Shown: positions 1 to 12,880, numbered from the stretch's first letter. The stretch is DNA of 64,000 nt from Azadirachta indica (GCA_022749755.1 CM040441.1:18291475-18355474); one strand, 5' to 3'. Notes: generated by a model from the sequence alone, not told the origin. A program made the numbers and translations.

Positions 1-779
1 TAATTCTACCCATTCATCCTTCATTTAAGGGGTAAAAATAGCCCTCAAACATTTTAGCTTAAGGGGTGGAGCAGTTGCATGATGGAATGGTATAGCTGCA
101 CTATATGCTCGGCTAAGCATGCAAGTTTGATGGCCTTGGGTGGCATGGGCATGCCACACTTACTACCTTGGGATTGCTTAGGGTCGCGCGACAATGCCAT
201 TGGTTCTACCCATGACATGTTTTCAACTTCCTGAGCCCAATTTGTACCAAATTATCCTCAATTCCACTATTTTTGCTTCCCCACACATAAACACATAAAT
301 TCATTAAGTAACACTTAAGCTTGAGGTTCTTTTTCACAAATATTTAAGTTCAAAAGAACTTAAATCATGAGTAAAATAATCACTCATCAAAAACCAAAAT
401 AAGAGATTTGGTCGACTACAAGAAATGGGTAGAAGAAGTTGATGCATTTTTTCAAAAAAAAGATGGTAGGAGAAGTAAATCCATTTTTTCCCAATAAGAA
501 ATGGCAGGAGAAGTATGCTTCCTTTGAATTTTTTGATTACATGAAGTAAAATTGTAATATTTTAATGTTAAGAAGAAAAAGTGAACTATATTCTCAAAAA
601 TTTTAATGAGTGATGATAAATATACTAGTAGGGATTAAAATATTATAATTGACCAAAATATAACATGATTTGTTATTTCGTCAAAATTTAGAGATTAAAA
701 TTATATTATCTCTTTTATTTTTAATGAAAAATGAGAATAAAATAATCATTGATATTTTGGGTGGAGCAATAACTTTAAA

Positions 780-857
780 TAAATTGGTGGTATAGCGGAT
801 ATATATCAATAAGTTAGATAAATTGGTGGTATAGCGGATATATATCAATAAGTTAGA
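780..857. repeat. 39-bp tandem duplication
   Basis: Two adjacent, nearly identical copies of a 39-bp unit containing 'ggtggtatagcggatatata' start at 780 and 819. No gene is associated with it. Confidence 0.9.
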
Positions 858-1849
858 GAACAAAACTGAAAATAACCTTTAATATAACCAAGGAATATTT
901 AGTACCTACAATCATTTTAACTGTATTTAGTAATATTAAATAAGCATGCAACACACTTGAACAAAGTTTTAATATTTTAAATATAATCTGTATTATTATA
1001 TTACTAATAATAGCAGTAAGACACATTATAATAAAAATTAACATAAACTTTAACATTTGAAAGTGAAGAATTTCATATCTGTTGACATATGAAAGAACTT
1101 TATAAAAATCACTAAAGATAAGACTCATCAATGACAGAGAATTGGAAATATGGGAGGAAAGTAATGCATTGCCAAAGGCTACAATCTCATATATATGCAA
1201 GATGATTCTACGGAGGGATTGATAATGCAAAAGAAATTATTGAACTTGCTCGCAAGCCAATAATGGGCCCAAGTCAAAGACTAGAATACAACTTCATTTG
1301 GTTGAATTTAATGGCCTTCGTATGAATTAAATATTGGTGTGGTAGATCAAATTAATAATAAAATTGGAAATTCCTCCCAAATATCTATCTAATGTATGTC
1401 CTGCTAGCTATTCCAAAAAAAAACAGAAAGTATTAAAGAGGCCTTAACTCCAGCCACCCAAGCTAGGCCTGGGTGGTCAGAACACATCGAGCCCTACAAT
1501 CTTCTCACCAAGTATTAGATATTCTCTATTAAATGTGGGACTTGACCACGCATTGTATATACATAAATCTCTAGATAAAAGACTCTAATAAATGAGGGGT
1601 GATCATACATAGATTTATGGGTTAAATAACTCCAATGTAATATTAGTAAATTCATAAAAAGTCTAATCTCGCAATAAAATTTTATGGTGAAAATTTTTAA
1701 TATAATATTATTAGATATATTTATTGTAATAAAAAGAGGTCTTATCTCCTCTACTAAAAAAAAAAAAAAAAAAAAAACTATTTATGGCTAATTTTTGCTT
1801 AACTAGTATTTTTGATCCTTTCTCTTAATTTTCTTAACCCGATCCTTTA

Positions 1850-2490
1850 GTTTTCAAAATATTCTAATTTTTGTCATATAGTATTTATGGCTAATTATAG
1901 TTACACCCCAACGTTTTTTTTTCCTCACACCGGTGGATTTTATCTGTCCAACCCTGAAATTATTCATGTATATTTTCATTCAGATCCCTATCTTTTATCT
2001 TCCAAACACCAAAAGTTTCTAATACTTTGTATATTAGGTCCTTTAAGTAATCTGATCCATTGGCACCTCGAATTTCCTCCAGTGCCTTTTGCCTCTAATT
2101 TTTTTTCATACATTTTTGTGCTTTTTGAGGTTTATGAAGTTCATCAGATCTCTCAATTTTAAACTTTTTACCGAATATTTCTTTACATCTTATTTTTAAA
2201 CTCTTTTATAAGTTTCTGTTTAGCTTTTTTATCAGTTTGTATTTTAAGTTTTTTTATAAGTCTCTGCTTCTTAACTTTATTTTTTGGAGATGAGAAATTG
2301 TTTTTTGGAGTCTATATTTCTCATCTCTTTCAATAGTCTCTTTTTGCTTTCTTAAGCCTTTCTAGCCTCTTAGTTTTTTCCTTATGGATTATCATATCTT
2401 TTTCGGATCAATTACTTTGGTTATTCGGCCTATATATTCAAGTTTGTTTTGCTATATTAAGTTTAGGAGGGAGGGAGGGGGCTGGATTAT
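1850..2490 (+). mobile_element. Probable internal part of a degraded TRIM-like LTR element
   Basis: This T-rich tract lies directly upstream of the LTR-like block at 2492-2699. It contains loose repeats of a 'ctcttttataag...tttctg' type with about 30-40 bp spacing. It ends in a G/A-rich tract (about 2464-2481) that would suit a polypurine tract next to a 3' LTR. No gag or pol coding was seen and no 5' LTR was found upstream, so the element is either truncated or too diverged to outline by eye. Confidence 0.4.
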
Positions 2491-2491
2491 G

Positions 2492-2699
2492 TGTTACAGT
2501 ATATTTAGTCAATTTAGTTTAGTCTTGTTAAGTATATTTATGGTTGAAGTAGTAGTAGCTTTACCTATTTTGTTTTAGTTCTCAATTTATGTTGATTCGA
2601 GTTTCCTACTTAATATTGTTTTATTAGTTTAGCCTATATAAAATAGTGCTCATGTATAGACATTTAATCCAATCAATACATATTTTATTTTCTCTAACA
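2492..2699 (+). mobile_element. LTR-like block, same family as the LTRs in the acyl-ACP synthetase intron
   Basis: This 208-bp segment starts TGTTAC and ends CTAACA. Along its length it resembles the 3' LTR at 57663-57870. They share 'gaagtagta', a 'cctatataaa' TATA-like block, 'catgtat' and a T-rich end. A purine tract precedes it and no primer-binding motif follows it, so it is best read as a 3' or solo LTR. Confidence 0.65.
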
Positions 2700-5088
2700 A
2701 AAACGACTTTTCTCAAGGGTGAATTAAAAGAAGAAATTCTTATGTTACAACTAAAAGGTTATATGGTTAAAGGATATGTGAACAAGGTCTATAAATTAAT
2801 AAATCATTGTTCAGACTCAGACAATCATATCAGCAATGGTATTTAATTTTCCATTAAGAGATTTTGGGATTAGAATAAAAAGTAGATCTGTTATATCAAT
2901 CTTTAAAGCAAATGAAATCTATAAATATGACCAGTAAACATTCATTTAAACAAACTTCACGGAAGATGATCAAAAACTCACAAGAAGATTGCACAGTAAG
3001 TGTTTGGGTTATCTTACTTGATACAAGAAGCCTAACGGTGTTAGTGGATCAATTCATAAATTCTACATATTCTAGTCTTTTATTATAAAAGCGTAAAACT
3101 ACAAGTACTCAAATGTTATTATCTCATTTGGATAAGATTGCATATGCTCCCATTATTGCTAGTCATTTTCAATATCTTGTTCTACTTTACCCCGCCCTTG
3201 CATGCAATGAATGTAAATCATTTCAATTCCTTATTTAATTCGGTGAAAATTCAGCAAATATTGTATACTTTAATAGACCTTTTAATTCTTACCATCCATT
3301 AAAAAAAAAAAAAAAAGAAATTCAACGATACTTTTGAGAAAGTAAAATTAACAAAGGATAGCATATGAGTAAGAAGAAAGTAATTAATTGGGGTCTATTT
3401 GTGGTACTATATGCTTGTGGTGAGGGAATGGCATTAATTTGGTGTTTAGTGAATGTAAGCAAAAGCTATACAAACAGCTTAATTTCAACTTTCATTTTCT
3501 CTACTTAAACTACGGTATCGTGGAGGAGAAAGGAAAATTAAGTTTGAGAGAGAAAAGGCGCTGTTACATAAAGTGAAGGAGAACATGTGAAAAAAGAAAG
3601 AAAAAAGCAAAGAATTATGAGAGAGAGAAAGGATGGGTGGGGGAGACGTGAAAATGATACTTGCCAAGGGAATGACATGATATATATATATATATATATA
3701 AAAAAAAAAATACATATTTAAGTAAATGTGTACAAACATTATTACAATTTTATATACACCAATCTTATTTTGGAAAATACAAATTTTAATTTTCTACTTA
3801 AAGAAGTCTGGACAACATTATTATCATTAATTACCAAGTCTACACAAATTGTATTTCTTGAACTTGAGTTCTTTTACTTAAAATGGTGATATAAATTTTC
3901 ATTCATCAATTTTACGGAATTTAAAATTAGATAAAATTATTAAATTAACATCATTAAGCGCTATCTTTTAATTTTAAAATTTTAAATATTAAATTTCATA
4001 GATCAAGTGTATATCAATCTAATCTCAATTATATTTTTAAATACTATTATTACGTATAATTATAGAATAAAATAACACATATGCATATATAGAAGCCAAT
4101 TATTGTGATTGAAATGCTAAAATGTTTTGGAGTTGATGTGACATCGTAGGGGGATCCATTAAGAATGTGTGGTTTACGTGTGTTGCCAAAGGTATTGATA
4201 GCGTTTTAGAGCTCCCAACCCAACCATAATTTTAAAATAATTTATAAAGATAATAGGACTTTATTTATACAAATTAACGAGATAAAATTATATTATTATG
4301 GTATTTATTATATAGCTCATTTTTTTTATTCCCGCAAATGTTTATTTACTCTAGAGAAAATGCAAGAAACATAATTGTTGATACGACAAAATTCCCTACT
4401 CACAATAAAATGAGATGTGATTATCTTATCTCTTCTCGTACATGCGTCAATTATAATTTACCACACATTATGGTCTCAATATACTACAAATTTCAAGTGA
4501 GATCACATATTTACAACTCAGTAATTGTCCTATCATCTAAGGATTTGGTGATTCCCAGCTCCTGTTGACCTACGATATTTTATACTAAAATATTAGAATA
4601 ACTTGAGACTAAATTTTTAACTTATGAGATTGGTTGAATAGGGATCACTTCTTGTTTTCCCTCTTCCCGGACCATGTGCATTAGCTATGTGACACCCCTT
4701 ATGTGAATTTCCTATCATCATTCCGGCAAAAATCTTTTCTATGCCGAAATATACTTCTGAGAAATTTCTTCCGCGGGTAAATCGTTTCTAAGGGTGCCGA
4801 GTAGTATTTGATGTCCTTTAAGTACCGACACATATCTTGTAAATTTTTCGATAATAACAATAATACACCAATACATCGTTAGTTTATATGATTAAGTTTA
4901 CATGGGAGTTTGTACATGTATTAACACTGTTTATAAAATTTTTCATGAAGTCATTACAAGATCAACATTGTAGCGTCAGCCCAAACGTCAACACGTTGCT
5001 AAGAAATTCAACTAACATTCTATATTATGATTGCTTAATTTGCTTTTCGCTTATTGCGTGATCCCATTTCCAGCCACTCATCATGTAT

Positions 5089-5097
5089 CTATTTAAA
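5089..5097 (+). promoter_or_regulatory. Candidate TATA box of the glucosyltransferase gene
   Basis: A 'ctatttaaa' motif lies about 80 bp upstream of the ATG at 5176. That leaves room for a start site about 30 bp downstream and a short leader. It is assigned on position and sequence alone; TATA-like words are common in this AT-rich DNA. Confidence 0.4.
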
Positions 5098-5175
5098 CAC
5101 TTTGGCATTTCATCTCTCACATTAACCATAAAAGCTTTCAACTAACTTTCTACCAAGTCTCCAATTCGATCTTCC

Positions 5176-6573
5176 ATGGCGAAACCACACATCCTGCTCG
5201 TAACATTTCCAGGGCAAGGTCACATAAACCCTAGTCTTCAATTCGCCAAGAGGCTTATTAGCAATGGGGTGTCTGTCACCTTCACCTCCAGCAGGTTCAC
5301 CGTTCGCCGGATGAACAAAACGTCAGTTCCTGACGGCTTGTCCTTCGCTGCGTTTTCTGATGGCTATGACGGCGGCTTCAATCTAGCTTGTGATGATATG
5401 CAAGTCTATATGTCTGAGCTCAGACGTGTTGGGTTGGAGACTCTTACTGAGTTTATTGTCGCCAGTGCTAATGAAGGCAAGCGGTTTACATGCATTGTTT
5501 ACTCTATGCTCTTACCTTGGGTTGCTAAGGTGGCTGCTGCTGCTGAAATTCCTTGTGTACTTTTCTGGACTCAGCCAACAGCCGTTTTTAACATCTATTA
5601 CTATTATTTCAATGGCTATGGAGATCTGATCAGGAACAATGTTAATGATCCCTCAATTTTAGTTCAGTTACCGGGATTGCCGAAGCTAGCTAGAGGTGAT
5701 CTTCCTTCGTTTTTAATTCCTCCGAATCCTTATGCTTTTGCATTGCCGTTATTTGAAGAGCATATGGAGATTCTTGATGGGGAAGCCAAGCCGAAAGTAT
5801 TAATCAACACCTTTGATGCTTTAGAATCAGAGGCTTTGAAAGCTATCGACAAGTATGATTTGGTTGGAATTGGACCCTTGATTCCATCTGCCTTTTTAGA
5901 TGGGAAAGATCCATCTGATACTTCTTTCGGAGGAGATCTTTTCAATGGTTGTAAGGATTACATGGAATGGCTCAACTCAAAGCCCAAATCATCAGTGATT
6001 TACGTATCGTTTGGAAGCATTTCTGTGTTGTTGAAGCCACAAATGGAGGAAATCGCACGGGGTCTGCTAGATTCTGGCCATCCATTCTTGTGGGTCGTAC
6101 GGGAAAACCAAGGTGGAGAGAAAGAGGAAGAAGAAGATAAACTGAGTTGTGAAGAAGAGCTAGAACGAGAAGGAAAGATAGTTCCATGGTGTTCACAAGT
6201 CGAGGTTCTGTCTCATCCATCAGTAGGATGCTTTGTTACACATTGCGGCTGGAATTCAACGTTCGAAAGCTTAACTTCTGGGGTTCCATTGGTGGCGTTT
6301 CCACAATGGACTGATCAATGGACAAATGCAAAGCTGGTTGAAGATGTGTGGAAGATAGGAGTGAGAGTAAGTTTCAACGAAGAAGGAATAGTTGAAGCCG
6401 ATGAGATTAAGAGGTGCTTGGAATTGGTAATGGGAGAAGAAGAAAGAGGGATTGAAATGAGAAGTAATGCCAAGAAATGGAAGGAATTGGCAAGAGAAGC
6501 TGCCAACGAAGGTGGGTCCTCCCACAGAAATGTGAAGGATTTCGTAGATGAGATTGCAAAACTATGTTACTAA
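5176..6573 (+). CDS. UGT75-family UDP-glycosyltransferase (GT1), intact and intronless
   Basis: This 465-residue protein is the normal length for a plant family-1 glycosyltransferase. Such enzymes are cytosolic and move glucose from UDP-glucose to small acceptors. The N-terminal 'FPGQGHINP' motif carries the presumed catalytic His16. The C-terminal PSPG box spans residues 338-381 (W338, then HCGWNS at 356-361) and ends in Gln381, the residue usually linked to UDP-glucose use. The position often occupied by a catalytic Asp holds Ser110 (context VYS-MLLPW). UGT75 members often lack that Asp, and many act on carboxyl groups, forming glucose esters. The overall sequence fits the UGT75 group (75B, 75C, 75D, 75L); the acceptor cannot be read from sequence. 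There is no signal peptide or membrane segment, as expected. A broken relative lies about 9 kb downstream on the same strand, suggesting an old tandem duplication. The start is the first ATG in frame, shortly after a TATA-like motif. Confidence 0.95.
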   Translation: MAKPHILLVTFPGQGHINPSLQFAKRLISNGVSVTFTSSRFTVRRMNKTSVPDGLSFAAFSDGYDGGFNLACDDMQVYMSELRRVGLETLTEFIVASANEGKRFTCIVYSMLLPWVAKVAAAAEIPCVLFWTQPTAVFNIYYYYFNGYGDLIRNNVNDPSILVQLPGLPKLARGDLPSFLIPPNPYAFALPLFEEHMEILDGEAKPKVLINTFDALESEALKAIDKYDLVGIGPLIPSAFLDGKDPSDTSFGGDLFNGCKDYMEWLNSKPKSSVIYVSFGSISVLLKPQMEEIARGLLDSGHPFLWVVRENQGGEKEEEEDKLSCEEELEREGKIVPWCSQVEVLSHPSVGCFVTHCGWNSTFESLTSGVPLVAFPQWTDQWTNAKLVEDVWKIGVRVSFNEEGIVEADEIKRCLELVMGEEERGIEMRSNAKKWKELAREAANEGGSSHRNVKDFVDEIAKLCY

Positions 6574-6659
6574 TTTGCTAGCTAGGTGGTTTATGTCATT
6601 GATTTATGGGTTATCATGTTTTCAATTAACTATTAGTCTACCTAGCTGCCATGTGTGTC

Positions 6660-6665
6660 AATAAA
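6660..6665 (+). terminator. Candidate polyadenylation signal
   Basis: AATAAA lies 87 bases after the stop codon of the glucosyltransferase and is followed by T/G-rich sequence. It is a reasonable near-upstream element but was called by position only. Confidence 0.4.
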
Positions 6666-8898
6666 TCAGCTAGTCTGTCTACAAAACTTGTGTCATTTTC
6701 AGTCAATAGCATCTCTAAAATGTCTTTGTTCTAACATCTTATTTTTGTATAATTATCGTTGAAGAACCATTAATATTTCAAGATTGAGCTTGTAAATTTG
6801 TTTATTGGAGCTAACATTATAAATTCACAAGGCCATTGAGTTTTATGTACTAATTTATCAAGACAACTAGGGAATTAATTATGTTCTCTTAATTAGTGTT
6901 CTTGTACGAGTTTGATGCATTAATATATGTTCAGTGAGAAATTCATTAATTAACATTAAAAATATTTTTATTATTGATAAAAGCGATGGACTCATATTAG
7001 TGAATCAATAGATTTTGAGTGGTTAATATTGGTATCAAATTAATTAATTAACGTAAAACTTCTCGATAGTCGGACTCATTACTACAACATATTTGGCGTG
7101 GAGTTACGATTTAAGGTTGCATTTAATGCACTATCTGTGCACTGTCTGTGCACTGTCTGTGTGCCAACTAACAGTGAAACACTCAAAAATATTGAAAGAC
7201 TAACGACCATTAAAAATTAGTTGTCCCACCACATTAATGAAGAGTGGTGCTAATGTGTCCTTTTCAAATTTCTCTTAAATTTTTTTATTTAGTTATAATT
7301 TTAATCTTAATTAAAATATTATTAAACAACATATTTAATATTAAATGCATGTATATTAATTTATGTTAAATTTTTTTTTGCACTGCACTGGTTATACATT
7401 TAATTTAGTAGTATTTTTATAGACTATTAATTTTACTTATCATAAACTTTTTTTAAACTTTAAATTAAAAAAAAATGTATTTAATTTTACAACAAATTTG
7501 AAAAATTTTAAATTGATAAAGAAAATAATTATGAGAAAAGAGGGAGTTAATTATAAATAAGTTTTCAATAATCTGAAATTTGGTAGAAAATTGCATATTA
7601 CAAATTAAAAGAACAATTTTTTAAAAAAATTTAGTTGATCATTTTCTTTCAAAGATTAAACATGTTACGAATTAGTTGATGGAAAGAAATTTGAGAACAT
7701 TAGGATTTTAAATGTGAACTTGATAATTCTTGGGCTAAATTAATGAAGTCCGAAAAGTGAACTACAGTCTCTAAAGTTCTTAAGATTTTAGGAAAAGTCA
7801 CATAAATTATAATTAGATTTTTTTTCATATATTAAATAGTCATAAATATTCTTAAAATTTCTCATATTAATCACTTCAACTCAAAAGGTTTCAAAAATTT
7901 CATTTTTCATATTTCAAACAAATTTTCTTTACATTTTCTTTAATAAATTATACAAGAATTCTTTTTATTTGACTTAATATTCCAATACTCGTTATTATTT
8001 CACTAATATTGGGAGTCCTCAACATTATCTCTTTTACTTAATAGTATTAAATTTCAAGAGAAATTACGTGCTTTTATTTTCTCGTGTACTGCAAATAAAA
8101 CTTGTTGTGTTGTTAGGATTTCAAAAAAGAATGGGTCCTACAAGTGAAGATTAAAAATGAATATGGGTTCCACAACTAAACCCCTATTCACTATGAAAAT
8201 TTTAATTTTAATTTTATAAGAATAATTTTAGTTAATTTATTAGGATCAAGGACTTATTTATTATAATTAAATAAATTATTTTCTAAAAATTTAATAAAGT
8301 AATTTAAATAGTTTAATATTTATATTTTATAAATGTAATTAATTTATATAAATATAAAAATAATAAATTAATTACCCCTAACAACACTAACCCTAAAACA
8401 TTCTTCTTCTTCTTCCCAAAAAACTGTTGCCATCGCTGCCGTAAACCCACAGCCAAAATTTCAAAACTCGTCCTTCACTCAATTCTTCAACCTAAACAAA
8501 GCTCTTTAATTCTTTTGCTCAGTACAAATTAAAAACAAACTTTATTTTCTACTCTAGCAATCATAAAACCTAGTTCAAGTTTCTAAAAATGCAAGAAAAG
8601 TTCAACATTAAATCAGACAGTGAAATTAGTCATACCGGCGAATGTGATAACAGAGAATCTGAAGAAGATGGCAACAAAAAAAAAAAATCGAAATTTTTGT
8701 GCGTTGCAGAGAAAGGAAGAAATGTAGACTGACCCAAAGAAGAGAAACAAAATGAAGAAGAAGAAAAGCAAAGAAAATTAAGTTTATTGTATAATTTTGT
8801 TAAATTCTCAAATAGGTTTGATTCAATGCTTCTATTTCTAGTTGATTTTTCCCGATTCTTTCTATAATTTCATATCTATTTTTAGGGGGTTTTAGTTT

Positions 8899-9094
8899 TG
8901 CTAAAGATATTAACGATACGTTGTTAGTTGTTTTGAGTTGACAATTGGAAGTTGGGAGTTCATATTAATGTTTTTATATTTTCTATATTATTTTATTGTC
9001 ATTGTAAATCTATATATAGGCATCTCTTGTACTTAATACAATCAATCAAGATGGTTAATACAATTATTATATTTTTTTTCCACAAATCTTAATA
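8899..9094 (+). repeat. 5' LTR
   Basis: Left long terminal repeat of the element, paired with 10336-10529. It is followed immediately by the tRNA-Met primer-binding motif at 9095. Confidence 0.75.
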
Positions 9095-9699
9095 TGGTAT
9101 CAGAGTTTAGTTACTATTCCTGAGTCTATCTTGCGCTAGTTTTCCTCTCCGACGCATGCACCAGCATGGTTCACGCGCTGCCACTTTCGCTGCCTTCAAT
9201 TTTCCACGTTGGTTTAATTACATTAAGGTCCTCTAACTTCAATTTTCCTCTCCAGACAATCTGACTTCACTTTCAGCATCACCATCAGCAAATAGTCCGA
9301 CTATCACCTCCTTTTTTTATCTATATCTAGCAATCCTTTTCGGTCGATCTGTCCTTAAGCTTTGATTTGGGCACAATCCAATAATCAGACATGATCTGAT
9401 TGAGAAATTCAGCAGTTTGACATCTAATTACTCTCTCTCTCTTCGCGATATAGTCGAACTAATACCCACGCCAGGCCTTTCGTCTCGTTTATTTTGCAAT
9501 GTTTGTCTTTTATCATTCAACTCTCATGGTTTAATTACATTAAGGTCCTCTAACTTTGTTATTTAGTACCACACACTCGTTTGCCTTTTAGGTCTTTGTC
9601 GTTTATCTATCAACCCCAATAGTTTAAGATCAATTACAATTACGTCCTTAATATTATCCCTCTTGTTCAATTTGACCCTTTTTATTTCTCAATCTAATG

Positions 9700-10265
9700 A
9701 TTCGACCCTTTTCGAGAGTCTTCAAGTTTTCCTCAAGTCTTTAAAGAGTTTTTGTTTTTCAATCTAGTTTTATGCTCCTTCCATAATTCAAATCTATCTT
9801 TTAGAAGTTTCAATATAATTTTATGATCTAACTCTTTTTTAAAATTTCTTTGTTTTCTCAAGTCTTTAAAGAGTCTTTATTTTTCAATTTAATTTTATGT
9901 TTCTTTGAGAGTTCTAATCATTTTTTTCACTCTTTTGGAGATTCTAATATAGTTTTCTAATATAGTTTTATGCTCCTTTAAAAATTCTAATCTAATTTTT
10001 TGCTCCTTTAGGAGTTCCAGTCTAATTTTTCTACTCTTTTAAAAGTTTTAAACCAATTTTTTAATCTAGTTTATACTCTTTAGGGAGTTCTAATCTAATT
10101 TTCCATTCTTTCGAAAGTTAATTAATTTTAGGAGTTCTAATATATTTTCTCTCTTTTGAATGTTCTAATCTATTTTTCTTGCTCTTTGGGGAGTTTTTAT
10201 CTATGTTTCATTTCTTTCAGAGTCTTAATTTTATTTTCTTTATCTTTCAAGAGGTCTCATATTCT
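9700..10265. repeat. Degenerate tandem array of short palindrome-containing units
   Basis: Units of about 35-55 bp follow one another. Each joins a small inverted repeat such as 'ctcctttaggag', 'cttttaaaag', 'ctctttagggag', 'ctttcgaaag' or 'tctttaaaga' to a spacer like 'ttctaatctaatttt'. The array fills the second half of the LTR element's interior. Copies differ at many sites, but the palindrome is kept in most of them. Confidence 0.7.
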
Positions 10266-10335
10266 TTTAAATGCTTTGAATTTATCTTTAGATTGCAAAC
10301 TCAAGTTTGATTCGTCAACTTGAGTTTGAGAGAGG

Positions 10336-10529
10336 TGTTAAAGATATTAATTATGTGTTGTTGGTTGTTGTGAGTTGACTGTTAGGAGTTGAGAGTTCAT
10401 ATTAATGTTCTATATTTTATATATTATTTTATTGTCATTGTAAGCCTATATATAGGTACCCATTTTACTTAATACAATCAATCAAGATAATTAATACAAT
10501 TATCATATTTTTCTCCATAAATCTTAACA
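10336..10529 (+). repeat. 3' LTR
   Basis: Right long terminal repeat. It starts TGTTAAAG after a purine tract and ends CTTAACA. It matches 8899-9094 along its length. Confidence 0.75.
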
Positions 10530-12654
10530 GATTTTAATATGGTGAAGGCGTAGGGTGATGGAGATGAAGTGTCAATGCGATCATTTAGCAGGTGGAAATG
10601 GTGGCCAAAAGCTGAATGTGGGAAAATAGAAGGTAGTAAAATAGAGATGTCATTGTTTGACAAATCACTATAGAAAATACAGAGTAACCTGATAAGAAAC
10701 GAGAAAAATCAACGAAGATACAAGGGTATTTTTGAAGACTCTGTTAAATTAAGACTCAAGAAGATTTTTAGGTTTCCAAGTTTGGTTAGTTCCCTCCTTA
10801 TTCTTCCACTCAGCTTATTATCATTCAGTCTCCTACATTCGCCGTTCAGTGGTTAAAAAAATTATCAAAGATTATGTTAAATGGAATTGATCGTCTGATT
10901 TAATAAATTTGTATTTAATTCGCTTATAGGAATTTGAGATTGTGGAAAGCTTGGAGAGTGAAGGAGGAATGGGCCCAATGAGATTATTGTAGTAAATGGA
11001 ATTTCTCTTTTGTTCTTTTCCTTCCTCTTTTTAATTTATAAAATTTTTCTTTAGTTTAAAAAAATGATGCTGACAGATACTGAATAAAACCTACTTTCCC
11101 TTTGTGTATTTTGAATTATCCATTGATTAAGGACATGCTTTTAGGATGCTTATTTATATAAGTTGTTATTCCAAATCAAATAATTCAAGTTATTATTAAA
11201 TTAATTTCTTTGACTTTAATCAAGGGTATTTTTATAACTTCACTTATTTTGGGGCCCTAAAATTAAGAACTAGTGACAACTGGCACTACAAGTAACAAAT
11301 GACAGTTGACACTTGAAGGGTATAAATATAATTATCCTCAAAAGTAACTGTTTCAGTAATTGGAGGTTATTTTAGGTAGGTATCATGGTGTTAGTGAAAA
11401 AACTATAGACACTCAAAAGTATTAGGCCAAATAAAAAGGGAAGCGAGAATTTAACTTAGAGTATGACTTTGCTTTTAATAACTTTTATATAGTTAAAATT
11501 ACTTATTTGCCTTTAATTTTTATTGAAATCTAAAAAAAAGTATATTTATTTTATTTGTCTATTATTAATACATAAAAATTGCCTTTACATAAACTATTTT
11601 TTAGGACTCAAATTATAAACTGCAGTGTAAAAGATAAAAGTAAGTTCAAGTTTATTCTAAATCAAAATAATGATATTAGCCTAATCCATTTGGAGTGAAT
11701 TAAAGTTTAAAAAATCCATTATATGATTAAGTCAATGTATAAGAAACATCAAAAAACCCAAAAATTAGGATCCTTCTTTAGGACTTAATATTTTATTGTA
11801 ATTAATTTATAATTAATAAGTATTTTCTTACGATTATAATTAATTACACAAGTGTTTTATTATAAATATAAGTCTTTGGACACTTCTTTTAATTAGAATT
11901 AAATTAGTGTAATTTAATTTTAAGACAAAAAATTTATTTTAGGAAGACAAGTAGCATTAAAATAGGATTACATGGAGATAGTTATGTTTCATTGTAATTA
12001 CACATCATATATTATATAATGGGACATGATTTCATGTTCAAGAAGGTTAAAGATTTGTTACCTTAAATCTCTTAAGAGCACATCTTTGAAAAGCAGCTTC
12101 CTCCCTATGGCAACACTTATTTTCTTGACTATTTTTCTAGCCTTTAAACTAGTGTCCTATTGTCTCCCTTGCATTTTGTAGACGTTAATTTGATTATTTT
12201 TAAATTCAAAAATACTTTTCCTGCATCTTAGATCTGTTAGATCATAGACAGATATATTATATACCGCTACAAACAAGTACACTTATATTAATCTAGTTTT
12301 GCAGTAGTCGCGACCTACCCTTAAACTATTGTGTTCTTTTACGTTGATATTAGGACGAGCTTACTTCCACATATACTATAAACTCAAAATTAAATTCACT
12401 TGCTTTATCAAGTATTACAAGTTCAACAGCAGCAATAGCAGATCCTTCTATTCAAATCAACCGATCCCCTAAGATTACAACATTATGACTCTTCAGCCAC
12501 CAATTAAAATTCAAATGATATGGTGGGTTTATTTCTTGTCACTCAAAAAGGGATAGAAAGCTCAATTTAAATTCAAAGACCTAACAATATTGAAGTTCAC
12601 TGAAAGCAATACAACCCTACTTAAATGATTAAGTAATCACAATTTAACATATGG

Positions 12655-12880
12655 GTTGACTAGATTTTTTTATGTTTATTTATTAAATCATTTTTTTAAT
12701 ATTATTTTTTAAACTAATTGATGTTTATTTACTAAAATATTTTTTAACATTATTTTTTTAAATTGACCAATGTTTTTAATTAAATATTATTTTTTTTTTG
12801 ACATTATCATTTTTTATTTAAGCTGAATGATTTTTATTAAAATATTACTTTCTTAATATTACATTACGATCTAGATATAT
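12655..12880. repeat. Degenerate tandem repeat, about 60-bp unit, roughly four copies
   Basis: The pattern 'gatgtttatttactaaaata' followed by a T run and 'aatattattttttaaa' recurs about four times with substitutions and small gaps. Confidence 0.6.

Larger units (their letters stand above)
1..5175. other. Intergenic, AT-rich, repeat-bearing
   Basis: No gene could be supported here. Open frames are short, low in complexity and unlike any family I recognise. The stretch holds a 39-bp tandem duplication near 0.8 kb, an LTR remnant at about 1.8-2.7 kb, a (TA)n tract followed by an A run near 3.68-3.71 kb, and a purine-rich segment at 3.5-3.66 kb. The last few hundred bases are the presumed promoter of the glucosyltransferase gene. 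Confidence 0.7.
8899..10529 (+). mobile_element. Non-autonomous LTR retrotransposon (TRIM/LARD-like)
   Basis: The element has two direct repeats of about 195 bp, at 8899-9094 and 10336-10529. Both begin TG-TAAAGATATTAA, carry 'ctatatataggc/t' then 'acttaatacaatcaatcaag', and end near 'aaatcttaa'. Directly after the first is 'tggtatcagag', the primer-binding motif matching plant initiator tRNA-Met. Just before the second is 'ttgagagagg', a candidate polypurine tract. The 1.24 kb interior has no gag or pol frame, so movement would need enzymes from another element. LTR identity looks moderate, implying an old insertion. A convincing target-site duplication was not found (flanks agttt and gattt). 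Confidence 0.8.

Noticed and set aside
853..1230. 125-residue open frame on the minus strand
   Set aside because: Low complexity, rich in Ile, Leu, Phe and Ser from AT-rich DNA, with no family resemblance, splice context or promoter evidence.
1887..2162. 91-residue open frame on the + strand
   Set aside because: Lies in the T-rich interior of an LTR remnant and shows no domain or codon pattern suggesting selection.
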